Shown: positions 19,002 to 28,924, numbered from the stretch's first letter. The stretch is 64,000 nucleotides of DNA from Flammeovirga aprica JL-4 (GCF_012844305.1 NZ_JABANE010000013.1:45474-109473), one strand, 5' to 3'. Translations and numbers: made by a program. Notes: generated from the letters alone by a model not told the origin.

Positions 19002-20236
19002 TTTTGTTTACTTAAACGAAAAGTTAATATTAAATTGATAATATAAGCAAGTGAATATGATAACGAAAAAAGTACTATGAAAGATTTTGACGATTCTAAA
19101 TTTATAGAAATAATAGCTGATAATACTATTAAAGTAAATAAAAGCATTTGCCACAACAAATCTAAACTTTGTTTACCAACTATATGATAAACATCTGTCA
19201 TTGGACTAGATATAAATCTAAAAAATAAAAATGGTGACAAAATTTGAGCATATTCCCCTGCTAAACTCCAATTATCACCAAAAAAAAATATAAAAAGGTC
19301 TTTACCAAAAAATAGTAATGCTAATGAAGGAAATATAGATAATAGTAATAATTTGATTAAGGTTTTAACAAATATATCTCTGCAATTTCCAATAGTATTA
19401 TATTCTATTGCCGCTTCATTCCTAAATACTTGAGAAATTGAGTTTGAGATTAATCTATTTGGTATTGATACAACCTTTGATGACATAGAGTAGTTACCTA
19501 TTATACTATTATCAGAAAAATATTTTTTTAAAAAAAACACTGGCAACTGATTGGTTAAAGAATTCAAAGCATTACTAAATATAGTAAACTTGGGAAAGTT
19601 GCTATACAGAACTAGCAATTCGATAATTTCTTTAATATTTAAGTTTTTAATTAAAATATCTTTTTGATACATCCTAAAAAAAGATACAAGAATAATCAAA
19701 AAAGTACTTAATAATTGTCCTATTATTAATCCATTAATACTTTTAAAAGTATAAAAAAACACAATCTGTAATAAGATAAGAAAAGTACTTTTATAAATAT
19801 CTCTCTTTGCTAAATCTGAATATAAACCTTCTTTTATAAAGATAAAATTTGAAGTTTGATATATCGAGTTAAAAAAGCATCCTAATACTATTATTAATAT
19901 ATTAATCTCTAAAAAATGTGATATTAATAAATAAACAGGAACTAATAAAATACTTAAACAAACAGATAGAATAAAACAAATTACGGATAACAATCTACTC
20001 TTATTAAGGTCAGCTTCTACAGTAATAGCTCTTTCATACTTTCCTGATAAAAAATTTATCATTATTGCAATAATAGCATTATAGATAGCATATTTACCAA
20101 ATTCAGAGGGTAGATACATTCTTGACAATATTGGCATAAATAATAAAGGGATTAAAGAGGATATTGTTGATCCAGAAAAAATTTTTAATACATTTTGATT
20201 AAAATCAGACTTCAAATATTTATTAAGATTTATCAT
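18998..20236 (-). CDS. lipid-linked oligosaccharide flippase (Wzx, MOP superfamily)
   Basis: Moves undecaprenyl-linked repeat units across the inner membrane. Twelve to fourteen helices; the N-terminal FSGSTISSLIPLLFMPILSR followed by YLPSEFGKYA is the characteristic start of polysaccharide transporters. An ATG at 20278 would add 14 residues, but those codons lie inside the terminator hairpin behind the upstream dehydrogenase gene, so I take the ATG at 20236 (412 residues). Very AT-rich. First gene of the assembly block after the hairpin. Confidence 0.88.
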   Translation of the reverse strand: MINLNKYLKSDFNQNVLKIFSGSTISSLIPLLFMPILSRMYLPSEFGKYAIYNAIIAIMINFLSGKYERAITVEADLNKSRLLSVICFILSVCLSILLVPVYLLISHFLEINILIIVLGCFFNSIYQTSNFIFIKEGLYSDLAKRDIYKSTFLILLQIVFFYTFKSINGLIIGQLLSTFLIILVSFFRMYQKDILIKNLNIKEIIELLVLYSNFPKFTIFSNALNSLTNQLPVFFLKKYFSDNSIIGNYSMSSKVVSIPNRLISNSISQVFRNEAAIEYNTIGNCRDIFVKTLIKLLLLSIFPSLALLFFGKDLFIFFFGDNWSLAGEYAQILSPFLFFRFISSPMTDVYHIVGKQSLDLLWQMLLFTLIVLSAIISINLESSKSFIVLFSLSYSLAYIINLILTFRLSKQK

Positions 20237-20253
20237 TACATATAACATGAAAA

Positions 20254-20286
20254 AAAATAGGGTGAAATAAAGTTTCACCCTATTTT
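20254..20286 (-). terminator. strong internal terminator between wecC and wzx
   Basis: On the minus strand AAAATAGGGTGAAA, loop CTTTA, then the fully complementary TTTCACCCTATTTT and more T. A perfect 14-bp stem two bases after the wecC stop codon and 18 bases before the flippase start. Confidence 0.85.
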
Positions 20287-20288
20287 AA

Positions 20289-21494
20289 TTAAACTTTAAC
20301 TCCACAAAAGTCAAGTACTTTTTTTGTCTCTAAGTTCAGTTGCTTAAATTCATCATGTGCAACTAGAAAGACCACGATATCAGCTTTATTCACTGCCTTT
20401 TGATAATCAGTTAATTTAAATATATTATGTTCTTTCACATTTGGTTCAACAATGAAATAATTATCATTATTTGCATTTTGTAATACTTTCTGCACAATAT
20501 ATTTAGCAGGAGATTCTCTTAAATCATCAATATTAGGTTTAAAAGCTAACCCCATTAAAGCAATATTTGGCTTACGACCATGCTCTAATTCAAATTTCAG
20601 CTTCTCATTTTGAATCTTTTCAGCACACCAAAAAGCTTTATAGTTATTTATTTCTCTTGCTTTACCAATAATTTGAGATTCCATTGGATATTCAGATACA
20701 ATAAAATAAGGATCAACGGCAATACAGTGACCACCTACACCACAGCCAGGTTGTAATATATTAACTCTAGGGTGTTTGTTTGCTAAATTGATGAGTTCCC
20801 AAACATTGATGCCTGCTTTATCACAGATCAGAGATAATTCGTTTGCGAAAGCAATTTGTACATCACGAGAAGAATTTTCTACTAACTTACACATTTCGGC
20901 AGTTCTTGCATTTGTAGCATGAAGTTCTCCTTTTACAAATTGACTGTAAAAAGCTAACGCTTTTTGTGTTGATTTTTCATCTATACCTCCAATTACCCTA
21001 TCATTATTGACTAACTCAAACATTACATTACCTGGTAATACCCTTTCCGGACAGTATGCAATATTTAATTTACCTTTTAATTCTTGCCTTTCAGAATAAA
21101 TTAAGTTTGCCATTTTCTCAGTTGTACCCACTGGTGAAGTAGATTCAATTATATATAAATCTTCTTCTTTTAATAAAGGTAAAATAGCTTTAGTTGCTGC
21201 TTCTACAAATGAGATATCTGGTTCATTTTTACCTTTGAAAGGTGTAGGAACAACTATTAGATAAACATTTGCTTCAATAGGCTTTACATCTGCACTTAAA
21301 TATCCTTCTTTTACAGCATCAGCTACTGCTTTATCTAGTTCAGGTTCTACAATATGTATTTTACCTTGGTTGATAGTATCTACCACATGTGGATTAACAT
21401 CAACACCATGAACTTTTACTTTATTTTGTGCGATTAACGCCGCTGTAGGTAAGCCTATATAACCTAAGCCAACCATTACTACTTCCGGATTCAT
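20289..21494 (-). CDS. wecC: UDP-N-acetyl-D-mannosamine dehydrogenase
   Basis: Oxidises UDP-ManNAc to UDP-ManNAcA in two NAD-dependent steps. N-terminal Rossmann motif VGLGYIGLPTAALIAQN, the EPELD region, ESTSPVGTTEKM, YCPERVLPGN, the catalytic cysteine in PGCGVGGHCIAVDPYF near residue 262, and LMGLAFKPNIDDLRESPA. The GCGVGGHC form and the adjacent wecB favour ManNAc over glucose as substrate. 401 residues. It follows wecB by 11 bases and is the last gene before the internal terminator. Confidence 0.92.
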   Translation of the reverse strand: MNPEVVMVGLGYIGLPTAALIAQNKVKVHGVDVNPHVVDTINQGKIHIVEPELDKAVADAVKEGYLSADVKPIEANVYLIVVPTPFKGKNEPDISFVEAATKAILPLLKEEDLYIIESTSPVGTTEKMANLIYSERQELKGKLNIAYCPERVLPGNVMFELVNNDRVIGGIDEKSTQKALAFYSQFVKGELHATNARTAEMCKLVENSSRDVQIAFANELSLICDKAGINVWELINLANKHPRVNILQPGCGVGGHCIAVDPYFIVSEYPMESQIIGKAREINNYKAFWCAEKIQNEKLKFELEHGRKPNIALMGLAFKPNIDDLRESPAKYIVQKVLQNANNDNYFIVEPNVKEHNIFKLTDYQKAVNKADIVVFLVAHDEFKQLNLETKKVLDFCGVKV

Positions 21495-21505
21495 TATAAT
21501 GTTTC

Positions 21506-22627
21506 TTAGTTATTGTTTAGAATAAATTCCACTACTCTTTCTGATGCTTTTCCATCACCATAAGGGTTATGTAACGCACTCATTTTTTCATATCTATGAT
21601 GATCAGAAAGTAATGAAGTAGCTTCTTTTACTATTAAGTTAGCATTAGTTCCTACTAATAAGACTGTCCCTGCTTCAACAGCTTCTGGTCTTTCAGTAGT
21701 ATCTCTCATTACTAGAACAGGTTTTCCAAGAGATGGTGCCTCTTCTTGAACTCCACCACTATCAGTAATAATTAATTTTGACTGATTCATTAACCAAATA
21801 AATGCAGGGTAAGATAATGGATCTATTAATTTAATATTATCTATACCTCCCAAAATATCATATACTGGTTTTTGAACATTAGGATTTAGATGAACAGGGT
21901 ATATTATTTGTACTCCTGTAGTTTCGGCTATTTCTTTTAAAGCAGTACAAATATTTAAAAAGCCTTGTCCATGATTTTCTCTCCTATGACCTGTTACTAA
22001 GATCAAATCTCTATTAGGAGTAATAATGGATTTAAGAAATTCTATTTCCTGATTTCCTTCAAGTTGCTTTACCTTTTCAACACTAAACATTAATGCATCA
22101 ATCACGGTATTTCCAGTAACCAATATCCTATCTTCAGATGTATTCTCTTGTAGTAAGTTTTGTTTCGATGTAATAGTAGGGGAAAAATGATAATCTGCAA
22201 CTCTACCTGTTATTTGCCTATTAAGTTCTTCAGGGAAAGGAGCTCTTTTATTATAAGTCCTTAGCCCTGCTTCAATATGACAGACTTGAGCTCCCGAATA
22301 AAAACCTGCTATACCAGCAGCCATTGTTGTTGTTGTATCACCATGTACAAATACATAATCAGGCTGAAAATCTTCTAAAATAGTTTTCATACCAACAATA
22401 ATGTCACTTGTCAATGAGTATAAGTTTTGATTAGGTTTCATTAAATCCAAATCAAAATCAGGTTCTATTTCATAAAATTCTAGAACCTGATCTAACATTT
22501 CTCTATGTTGAGCTGTTACACATACTTTTGTATCAAAATCAACACTATTTTTTTGAAACTCTTTAACAAGCGGAGCCATTTTAATTGCCTCAGGCCTAGT
22601 TCCAAAAACTACTAATATTTTCTTCAT
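21506..22627 (-). CDS. wecB: UDP-N-acetylglucosamine 2-epimerase (non-hydrolysing)
   Basis: Converts UDP-GlcNAc to UDP-ManNAc. Starts [20 protein letters not shown], then VCVTAQHREMLDQVL, FVHGDTTTTMAAGIA, HIEAGLRTYNKRAPFPEELN, VTGHRRENHGQG and TDSGGVQEEAPSLGKPVLVM; catalytic Asp, Glu and His residues lie in these motifs. 373 residues is standard. One-base overlap with the upstream UDP-sugar dehydrogenase gene and 11 bases to wecC, so the three are translated together. Confidence 0.97.
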   Translation of the reverse strand: MKKILVVFGTRPEAIKMAPLVKEFQKNSVDFDTKVCVTAQHREMLDQVLEFYEIEPDFDLDLMKPNQNLYSLTSDIIVGMKTILEDFQPDYVFVHGDTTTTMAAGIAGFYSGAQVCHIEAGLRTYNKRAPFPEELNRQITGRVADYHFSPTITSKQNLLQENTSEDRILVTGNTVIDALMFSVEKVKQLEGNQEIEFLKSIITPNRDLILVTGHRRENHGQGFLNICTALKEIAETTGVQIIYPVHLNPNVQKPVYDILGGIDNIKLIDPLSYPAFIWLMNQSKLIITDSGGVQEEAPSLGKPVLVMRDTTERPEAVEAGTVLLVGTNANLIVKEATSLLSDHHRYEKMSALHNPYGDGKASERVVEFILNNN

Positions 22628-24024
22628 TACTTCCCTATATTATAAACATTAAAGCCTAATGTATTCAGTTCTTGCTTATCCAAAATATTTCTACCATCAA
22701 ATATATTTGCAGGTTTTAGTACTTTTGAATAAATCTTTTCCCAATTATAATCCTTGAACTCATCCCACTCTGTCAGAACAGCAATCGCATGAGCATCACC
22801 TACTGCATTAAAAGGGTTATTTACAATCTTTACTCTTGATCTAATGTATTCAGAAGAATGATTATTTAAGTATTCTAAATCAGCATATACTCTTTCTTCA
22901 GTTACTTTAGGATCGTAAATAACAATTTCAGCATCTTCATCTAATAAATGATCTGCAACATAAATTGCGGCTGATTCACGTGTATCATTGGTATCTTTTT
23001 TAAATGCCCAACCAAAGAAGGCTATTTTTTTACCTGAGACTGTATTATAAGATTCTTTGATAATACGATCTGCAAAACGTCTTTTTTGGTAATCATTTAG
23101 CTTGATTACTTGATCCCAATATTCAGCGACCTCATCAAGTCCATAAGATTTTGCGATATAAACCAAGTTTAAGACGTCTTTTTGGAAACATGAACCTCCA
23201 AAACCAACAGATGATTTTAAAAATTTTGGTCCAATTCTACTATCCATACCAATTGCACGTGCAATTTCATCCACATCCGCTTCTGTTTTTTCACATAAAG
23301 CTGACATAGCGTTGATTGATGAAATACGTTGTGCTAAGAATGCGTTTGCAGTTAATTTAGAAAGCTCTGAAGACCATACGTTTGTCTGTAATACCCTTTC
23401 TTTTGGAACCCAAGCTTCATAAATTGAAGATAAAGTATCTTTTGCTATTTGGCCTGACTCTGTGTTATCTCCTCCTATTAATACTCTATCTGGACTTAAT
23501 AGGTCATCAATTGCTGTACCTTCAGCCAAGAATTCAGGGTTTGAAAGGATTTCAAAATTAAAGCCACTTTCAGAGTTGGATAGAATATCAGATAACGCTT
23601 CTGCTGTTCTTACAGGAAGTGTCGATTTTTCTACTACTATTTTATCTCGTTGTGCTATACTTGCAATTTGACGTGCACAAAGTTCAATATATTTTAAATC
23701 AGCCGCTTGACCTTTTCCTTTTCCATAGGTTTTTGTAGGGGTATTTACAGATATAAAAATCATATCCGCATCTCTGATACCTTGCTCCACATCAGTAGAG
23801 AAAAATAAATTTCTTCCTCTTGTATGTTCTACTACCTCTGATAAGCCAGGTTCGTAGATAGGTAGTTTATCTAGATCTGTATCATTCCAATCTTGAATAC
23901 GTTGCTCGTTAATATCAACAATATTCACTTTAATGTGAGGGTTTTTCAGGGCAATTACTGCCATTGTAGGTCCACCTACATAACCCGCTCCGATACAACA
24001 GATGTTTTTGATTTCTTTTTTCAT
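22627..24024 (-). CDS. ugd: UDP-glucose 6-dehydrogenase
   Basis: Makes UDP-glucuronate from UDP-glucose with NAD. N-terminal [60 protein letters not shown], the EKSTLPV segment, [16 protein letters not shown], catalytic [17 protein letters not shown] (Cys near residue 280), and [16 protein letters not shown]. The long 465-residue form with [17 protein letters not shown] is the animal/Bacteroidota type. Seven bases after the Wzz-like gene. It is one of three UDP-sugar dehydrogenases in the locus. Confidence 0.95.
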   Translation of the reverse strand: MKKEIKNICCIGAGYVGGPTMAVIALKNPHIKVNIVDINEQRIQDWNDTDLDKLPIYEPGLSEVVEHTRGRNLFFSTDVEQGIRDADMIFISVNTPTKTYGKGKGQAADLKYIELCARQIASIAQRDKIVVEKSTLPVRTAEALSDILSNSESGFNFEILSNPEFLAEGTAIDDLLSPDRVLIGGDNTESGQIAKDTLSSIYEAWVPKERVLQTNVWSSELSKLTANAFLAQRISSINAMSALCEKTEADVDEIARAIGMDSRIGPKFLKSSVGFGGSCFQKDVLNLVYIAKSYGLDEVAEYWDQVIKLNDYQKRRFADRIIKESYNTVSGKKIAFFGWAFKKDTNDTRESAAIYVADHLLDEDAEIVIYDPKVTEERVYADLEYLNNHSSEYIRSRVKIVNNPFNAVGDAHAIAVLTEWDEFKDYNWEKIYSKVLKPANIFDGRNILDKQELNTLGFNVYNIGK

Positions 24025-24031
24025 AACAGCA

Positions 24032-25090
24032 TTAATTTTTCAAATTAGCTTTGGATTTTAGATAAGAGTTGATGTCTGTTAGGATAGCAAAAGCTATGAT
24101 AGATATAAAACCTGCCAGCATTCCTAAGGCCGTTTTACCTTTTGCTGATAGGGATACGGTATAAAATTCTGAGAATCTGTTTACAAATTCTACAGGTTGG
24201 AGTAATGATAGCTTTCTTCTAATAATAGCAATACTATCGTCCGCTCTTCTACTTTTTTGCATGGCTTCAAAAGCTAGCTCACCACTTTGTCTAATATAAC
24301 TATCATTTTGTTGATCTGTAGACATTAATACAACATTAGAATTACCCCTATTAGGTCTGCCTTGCTGTATTAAATCTCCCTGAGAGTCTATGATTTTTTT
24401 GTAAGCTTGATTATAGTCCTGCAGTTCTTTTTTCTCTTCTATAAAGCTTTCAGATTTTATATCAAGGTTCTTTTTATAGACATCTAAGTTTTTCTTTATA
24501 TAAACATTATTATTGAAATAATATTCAAAACCTTGTTGAATCAATTGTTTTGTAATATTTGGATCTATGGAACTTACTATGATTTCAAAGCGTGTTTCGT
24601 TATCATAACTGTTCATTAATAGAGAGTCTGCTAAATGATTATTTTCAATTGCTCCATATTTATATAACCTAAAATAACTTGTGGCAGTTATTTCAGAAAT
24701 AAGTTCTGCAGTTTCAACTGGTATATTAAGAGCTTTGGCTAACATTGGCCTTCCCTCATCAGTGCATAGTGCATTCAACTCATTAACTTCAGTTGTAAAA
24801 TCAACTCCTTTCAAAAACCTAGAATTCACTGTAGCTTTGGAAGAATAAAATTTTGAGGTATTTTTAGTCATATAACCTATTACTCCTCCTATAACTATAG
24901 CTAAAGCAATAAGTATTTTCCACTTATTAACAATGTTGTAAAAATATAGGATTATCCCCAAAAAAAGCTTTCCTACACTATTAACAAAGGCATTGACCTT
25001 ATCACCAATTATTGAAAACAATTCGAGTAAATCAATTTCGTCGTTATTGGATGTAGATTGGTTGTTTGATTTGTTTTTATTTTCTTCCAT
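24032..25090 (-). CDS. Wzz-type polysaccharide chain-length protein without kinase domain
   Basis: Inner-membrane protein that sets chain length in Wzy-dependent synthesis. A first helix at about residues 54-73 ([18 protein letters not shown]), a periplasmic helical region of about 240 residues and a second helix at about 322-343 give the two-helix Wzz layout. The N-terminal ~45 residues are charged and low-complexity. There is no tyrosine autokinase domain behind helix 2, and no Wza or Wzc appears nearby, so the export machinery must lie elsewhere. Preceded by its own likely promoter. Confidence 0.82.
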   Translation of the reverse strand: MEENKNKSNNQSTSNNDEIDLLELFSIIGDKVNAFVNSVGKLFLGIILYFYNIVNKWKILIALAIVIGGVIGYMTKNTSKFYSSKATVNSRFLKGVDFTTEVNELNALCTDEGRPMLAKALNIPVETAELISEITATSYFRLYKYGAIENNHLADSLLMNSYDNETRFEIIVSSIDPNITKQLIQQGFEYYFNNNVYIKKNLDVYKKNLDIKSESFIEEKKELQDYNQAYKKIIDSQGDLIQQGRPNRGNSNVVLMSTDQQNDSYIRQSGELAFEAMQKSRRADDSIAIIRRKLSLLQPVEFVNRFSEFYTVSLSAKGKTALGMLAGFISIIAFAILTDINSYLKSKANLKN

Positions 25091-25119
25091 AAAGGTTAGA
25101 TCTCAAATATTTAAGTGTG

Positions 25120-25127
25120 CAAATATA
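25120..25127 (-). promoter_or_regulatory. probable internal promoter before the Wzz-like gene
   Basis: On the minus strand TATATTTG followed by C matches TAnnTTTG(C); it lies in the 99-base gap between two genes, about 30 bases before the start codon. The upstream TTTG box is not clear. Confidence 0.45.
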
Positions 25128-25189
25128 CTAGAAGAATTCAGAAATTACTTTAATAAGAAACCTGTTAAATTCTATTTTGCAAAAAATAA

Positions 25190-26182
25190 TTATGAGTGGC
25201 TCTTAATATTTAAATTATCATGATACCATTTCGATGCATTCTCTAGGCCTTTTCTGACATTAAATTGAGGGTTATACCCCATCAATTTATTCGCCTTTTC
25301 GATAGACGCTAAAGAATGTCTTACATCACCAGTTCTTTCAGGACCGTAATTTGGTTGAATTTTTTGAATATTTTCATCAAACTCCCCTAAAAATTCTTGA
25401 ATTAATGCAAACAAAGTATTCAAACTGATTCTTTCTCCGTAAGCAACATTATACACTTGGTTTACTGCTTCTTGATTTTCTGTTATTGCCGCTTGTTCAT
25501 TGGCATGTACAACATTATCTATGTATGTAAAGTCTCTTGATGTTTCACCGTCTCCATTTATTGTTGGTGACTCCCCATTTAATAGAGAAATTACAAACTT
25601 TGGAATTACAGCGGCATAGGCTCCAAAAGGATCTTGCCTTTTACCAAAAACATTAAAATATCTTAAGCCAATTGTTTCTATACCGTATGTTTTCGAAAAC
25701 ACATCAGCATATAACTCATTAACATATTTAGTTACTGCATACGGTGATAATGGTTTCCCTATTTTATCTTCTTCTTTTGGTAAATCAGGGTGATCACCAT
25801 ATGTAGAAGAACTTGCGGCATAGATAAAGCGCTTTACCCCTTCATCTTTTGCAACAGAAAGTAGGTTTAAAAAACCAGAGACATTTACTGCATTTGAAGT
25901 GATAGGATCATTAATAGAACGAGGAACTGAACCTAAAGCAGCTTGATGAAAAATAATATCTACACCTTCAACTGCTTTTTTACAATCTTCCAAATTTCTA
26001 ATATCACCTTCAATAAAAGTGAAATGATCTGACTTTAGGAATGGTTCAATATTTTCAGGTTTTCCTGTAGAAAAGTTATCTAAACCGACAATAGTATTAT
26101 CCTGTTCAATAAACTTTTCTAGTAAGTTTGAACCTATAAATCCTGCTACTCCTGTGATTAATATTTTCTTCTTTGTGAGCAT
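25190..26182 (-). CDS. SDR-family UDP-N-acetylhexosamine 4-epimerase-like enzyme
   Basis: Extended short-chain dehydrogenase. NAD motif GVAGFIGSNLLE at residues about 10-21, the substrate/active segment ASSSTYGDHPDLPKEED with Ser, and the catalytic Y-x3-K in SPYAVTKYVNELYA; GLRYFNVFGKRQDPFGAYAAV follows. The last motif and the neighbouring dehydrogenase resemble WbpP/WbgU, which interconvert UDP-GlcNAc and UDP-GalNAc. 330 residues. Two bases from the preceding wbpA/tviB-like gene, so the pair probably forms UDP-GalNAc-uronate as in Vi-antigen synthesis; that is inference. Confidence 0.88.
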   Translation of the reverse strand: MLTKKKILITGVAGFIGSNLLEKFIEQDNTIVGLDNFSTGKPENIEPFLKSDHFTFIEGDIRNLEDCKKAVEGVDIIFHQAALGSVPRSINDPITSNAVNVSGFLNLLSVAKDEGVKRFIYAASSSTYGDHPDLPKEEDKIGKPLSPYAVTKYVNELYADVFSKTYGIETIGLRYFNVFGKRQDPFGAYAAVIPKFVISLLNGESPTINGDGETSRDFTYIDNVVHANEQAAITENQEAVNQVYNVAYGERISLNTLFALIQEFLGEFDENIQKIQPNYGPERTGDVRHSLASIEKANKLMGYNPQFNVRKGLENASKWYHDNLNIKSHS

Positions 26183-26184
26183 GA

Positions 26185-27450
26185 TTAAAGGCGATCTGTA
26201 ATATATTTTTTATCAATTACACTTTTTACATCGTATATCACTGCACCTGATTCATTCAATGCTTTCCAATCGATCTCTTCTTTAAAGCTTTGATGTGCTA
26301 CTGCGTGAATAATGGCACTGTAATTATCTCCTATTTCAGATAGCAAATTGATTCCGTATTCTTCGTATACTTCTTCTTTATCAGCATGAGGGTCATATAC
26401 CTCTACATCTAAATTGAAAGATTGTAACTCACGGATTACATCAATTGCCTTTGAGTTTCTAATATCAGGACAATCTTCTTTGAAGGTAATACCTAGCATC
26501 AATACTTTTGTTCCTTTTTGGATGGATGCATTTTTTTCCATCATTAGACGTAGCACTTTATTAGCTACATGTGCTCCCATTCCATCGTTGATTCTTCTGC
26601 CTGCAAGAATCACTTCTGGATGATAACCGAGTGACTCAGATTTGTAAGTGAGGTAATATGGATCAACACCAATACAGTGACCTCCTACTAAACCGGGTCT
26701 GAAAGGTAAAAAGTTCCATTTTGTACCAGCAGCTTCTAATACATCTAAAGTATCTATACCTACTTTATCAAAGATTTTTGAAAGCTCATTTACAAATGCA
26801 ATATTCAGATCTCTTTGCGAGTTCTCAATTACTTTTGCTGCTTCAGCTACTTTGATGGAAGAAGCTTTATGCGTACCAACTTTTACCACTACTTGGTACA
26901 TTTGATCAATTTCTTCTGCAATTTCTGGAGTTGATCCAGAAGTTACTTTCATGATATTATGTACTCTATGTACATGATCACCTGGGTTTATTCTTTCAGG
27001 AGAATAACCTGCATAAAAGTCCTCATTGAATTGCAAGCCACTTACCTTCTCTAATACAGGTACACAAACTTCTTCAGTACAACCAGGGTAGACTGTAGAT
27101 TCATAGACTACAATATTTCCATAAGAGAGTACTTTACCTACGGTCTCACTGGCTTTTTTAAGCGGAGTAAGATCAGGTGTTTTATATTCATCTATTGGAG
27201 TAGGAACAGTAACAATATAAATGTCTACTGTCTTTAAATCATCAATATCAGAAGTATATTGGATAAATTCCTGAGCTTCTCTTAACTCTTCTGATGAAAC
27301 TTCTAAAGTATGATCTACACCTTTATTCAGTTCATTGATTCTTTCAGAGTTAATATCGAAACCAACAACTTTTACTTTCTGTTTTGCAAACTCAGCGGCT
27401 AGTGGTAATCCTACATACCCTAAACCTATTACTCCAATAGTCTTATTCAT
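26185..27450 (-). CDS. UDP-N-acetylhexosamine 6-dehydrogenase (WbpA/TviB-like)
   Basis: Two-step NAD-dependent oxidation of a UDP-HexNAc to the uronate. VIGLGYVGLPLAAEFAKQK at the N-terminus, TVPTPIDEYKTPDLTPLKKA, YESTVYPGCTEEVCVP, YSPERINPGDHVHRV, and catalytic Cys in LVGGHCIGVDPYYLTYKSES near residue 260, then MLGITFKEDCPDIRNSKA. These are the forms seen in TviB and WbpA rather than in Ugd. 421 residues. It is paired with the 4-epimerase-like gene (2-base gap). Confidence 0.92.
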   Translation of the reverse strand: MNKTIGVIGLGYVGLPLAAEFAKQKVKVVGFDINSERINELNKGVDHTLEVSSEELREAQEFIQYTSDIDDLKTVDIYIVTVPTPIDEYKTPDLTPLKKASETVGKVLSYGNIVVYESTVYPGCTEEVCVPVLEKVSGLQFNEDFYAGYSPERINPGDHVHRVHNIMKVTSGSTPEIAEEIDQMYQVVVKVGTHKASSIKVAEAAKVIENSQRDLNIAFVNELSKIFDKVGIDTLDVLEAAGTKWNFLPFRPGLVGGHCIGVDPYYLTYKSESLGYHPEVILAGRRINDGMGAHVANKVLRLMMEKNASIQKGTKVLMLGITFKEDCPDIRNSKAIDVIRELQSFNLDVEVYDPHADKEEVYEEYGINLLSEIGDNYSAIIHAVAHQSFKEEIDWKALNESGAVIYDVKSVIDKKYITDRL

Positions 27451-27480
27451 TATTTGTTATAGTTCTGGAATTAAAAAATT

Positions 27481-28557
27481 TTAGACAAACTCTTTGCCTT
27501 TTTGGTCTTTTGCATTGGCCAAAAATTGCTTAACTCTTTGCTCGTGGTCCTTTTCACAAATCATCAAGACATTATCGTATTCTGCAACAATGTAATTCTC
27601 AAGACCTTGTACTACTACTAGTTTGTCTTTTGGTGTTTTTACAATTGTATTAAATGTCTCATAAGACATCACATTACCGTGAAGAACATTCTCTTCTTGG
27701 TTTTTATCTGCTTGTTCATACAGAGATTTCCACGTTCCTAAATCAGACCAACCAAAATCGGTTCTCATGACATATACATTCTCTGCATGCTCCATGATAC
27801 CGTAATCAATAGAAATATCTCTACATTGATGATAAAGCTCGTCTATTTTCTGTTCTTCTGATGAAGTGTAGAAAGATTCTTCTGCACTGCTAAACAATTG
27901 ATGAACATCTTGTAGGTGTGTTTCTATTGCTTTCTTGATTGCTTTGGCATTCCAAACGAAAATACCTGCGTTCCATACAAAGTCGCCACTTAAAACAAAG
28001 GCTCTTGCAAGTTCTTCGTTTGGCTTCTCTGTAAATGTTTTTACTTTATATAAAACCTCTAACCTTTCATCATTGAGAGCTTGAATATAACCATAACCTG
28101 TATCAGGTCTATTTGGACGAATACCTAGTGTTATTAAAATATCATGAGTGGCAACATAGTGTAAGGCTTTCTCTACTCTCAACTGGAATTCTGGCACATC
28201 CAAAATCACATGATCTGCAGGTGCTACTACAATATTTGCATCAGGATCTTTTTTCCCGATCTTGTAAGCGGCATAAGCAACACATGGTGCTGTATTTCTT
28301 CTGCAAGGCTCTAAAAGAATTTGGTCATCAGAAAGGAAAGGTAATTGTTCCTTTGTGATTTCTTTATAATCCTTACTGGTAACTATATATATGTTTTCCT
28401 TAGGGCATACTCCTTCAAATCTATCAACAGTTTGTTGGATCATTGTACGTCCTACTCCTAAAATATCTTGAAATTGCTTGGGTCTTTTTTCTCTACTGAA
28501 TGGCCAGAATCTACTTCCAATACCACCGGCCATGATCACCACGTAATTATTATTCAT
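27481..28557 (-). CDS. manC: mannose-1-phosphate guanylyltransferase
   Basis: Makes GDP-mannose from mannose-1-phosphate and GTP. The nucleotidyltransferase signature is MAGGIGSRFWPFSREKRPKQ at residues about 10-29; APADHVI, GIRPNRPDTGYGYIQ, VKTFTEKPN and FVWNAGIFVW follow, and YGIMEHAENVYV and FGWSDLGTW lie in the C-terminal half. 358 residues, so it is the monofunctional form without the isomerase domain. First sugar gene behind DUF721 (18-base gap). The symbol is by function; no manB is nearby. Confidence 0.94.
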   Translation of the reverse strand: MNNNYVVIMAGGIGSRFWPFSREKRPKQFQDILGVGRTMIQQTVDRFEGVCPKENIYIVTSKDYKEITKEQLPFLSDDQILLEPCRRNTAPCVAYAAYKIGKKDPDANIVVAPADHVILDVPEFQLRVEKALHYVATHDILITLGIRPNRPDTGYGYIQALNDERLEVLYKVKTFTEKPNEELARAFVLSGDFVWNAGIFVWNAKAIKKAIETHLQDVHQLFSSAEESFYTSSEEQKIDELYHQCRDISIDYGIMEHAENVYVMRTDFGWSDLGTWKSLYEQADKNQEENVLHGNVMSYETFNTIVKTPKDKLVVVQGLENYIVAEYDNVLMICEKDHEQRVKQFLANAKDQKGKEFV

Positions 28558-28575
28558 CTTATATATAATAGTTAT

Positions 28576-28917
28576 TTATGCAAATTTTATATCTGTTAAA
28601 ACTTCAGCTCCCAAACGCCTGTTTAATTTTCTGACAATTCTTTCTCTTGCCATCGTCAATTCATTCTTCAGCGTAGGAGTTGACAAGCGAACGTAAAGTA
28701 TTTTTCCTCTTAACTTCAAGCTCATAGTTCGTGAAGCAATTGGCGTACCTAATTCCGCTTCCCAAACTTTTTCAATCAATGCTTGATTATAACTGTGACT
28801 TTTTTTTAAAGATTTCACAAAATCCTGCATCGCACCAGCAACACTTATCGTCTCGTGCTTTTTGGGAATTGGGGTTACTTTCCTAAACCTATACTTTATC
28901 TTTTTGTCGTCACTCAA
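28576..28917 (-). CDS. DUF721 (DciA-like) protein
   Basis: A 113-residue basic protein with the DUF721 core: DFVKSLKKSHSYNQALIEKV, WEAELGTPIASRTMSLKLRG, and LYVRLSTPTLKNELTMAR. The family includes DciA, a helicase operator of bacteria lacking DnaC, and it sits beside recF or dnaA in many genomes. Here it follows recF by 7 bases and precedes the GDP-mannose gene by 18 bases, so it is probably co-transcribed with both. Confidence 0.88.
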   Translation of the reverse strand: MSDDKKIKYRFRKVTPIPKKHETISVAGAMQDFVKSLKKSHSYNQALIEKVWEAELGTPIASRTMSLKLRGKILYVRLSTPTLKNELTMARERIVRKLNRRLGAEVLTDIKFA

Positions 28918-28924
28918 AATTAAA

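Noticed and set aside
20237..20278. Longer start for the flippase gene
   Set aside because: The 14 added codons are encoded by the terminator hairpin after wecC, and flippases start near the FSGSTISS segment that follows the inner ATG.
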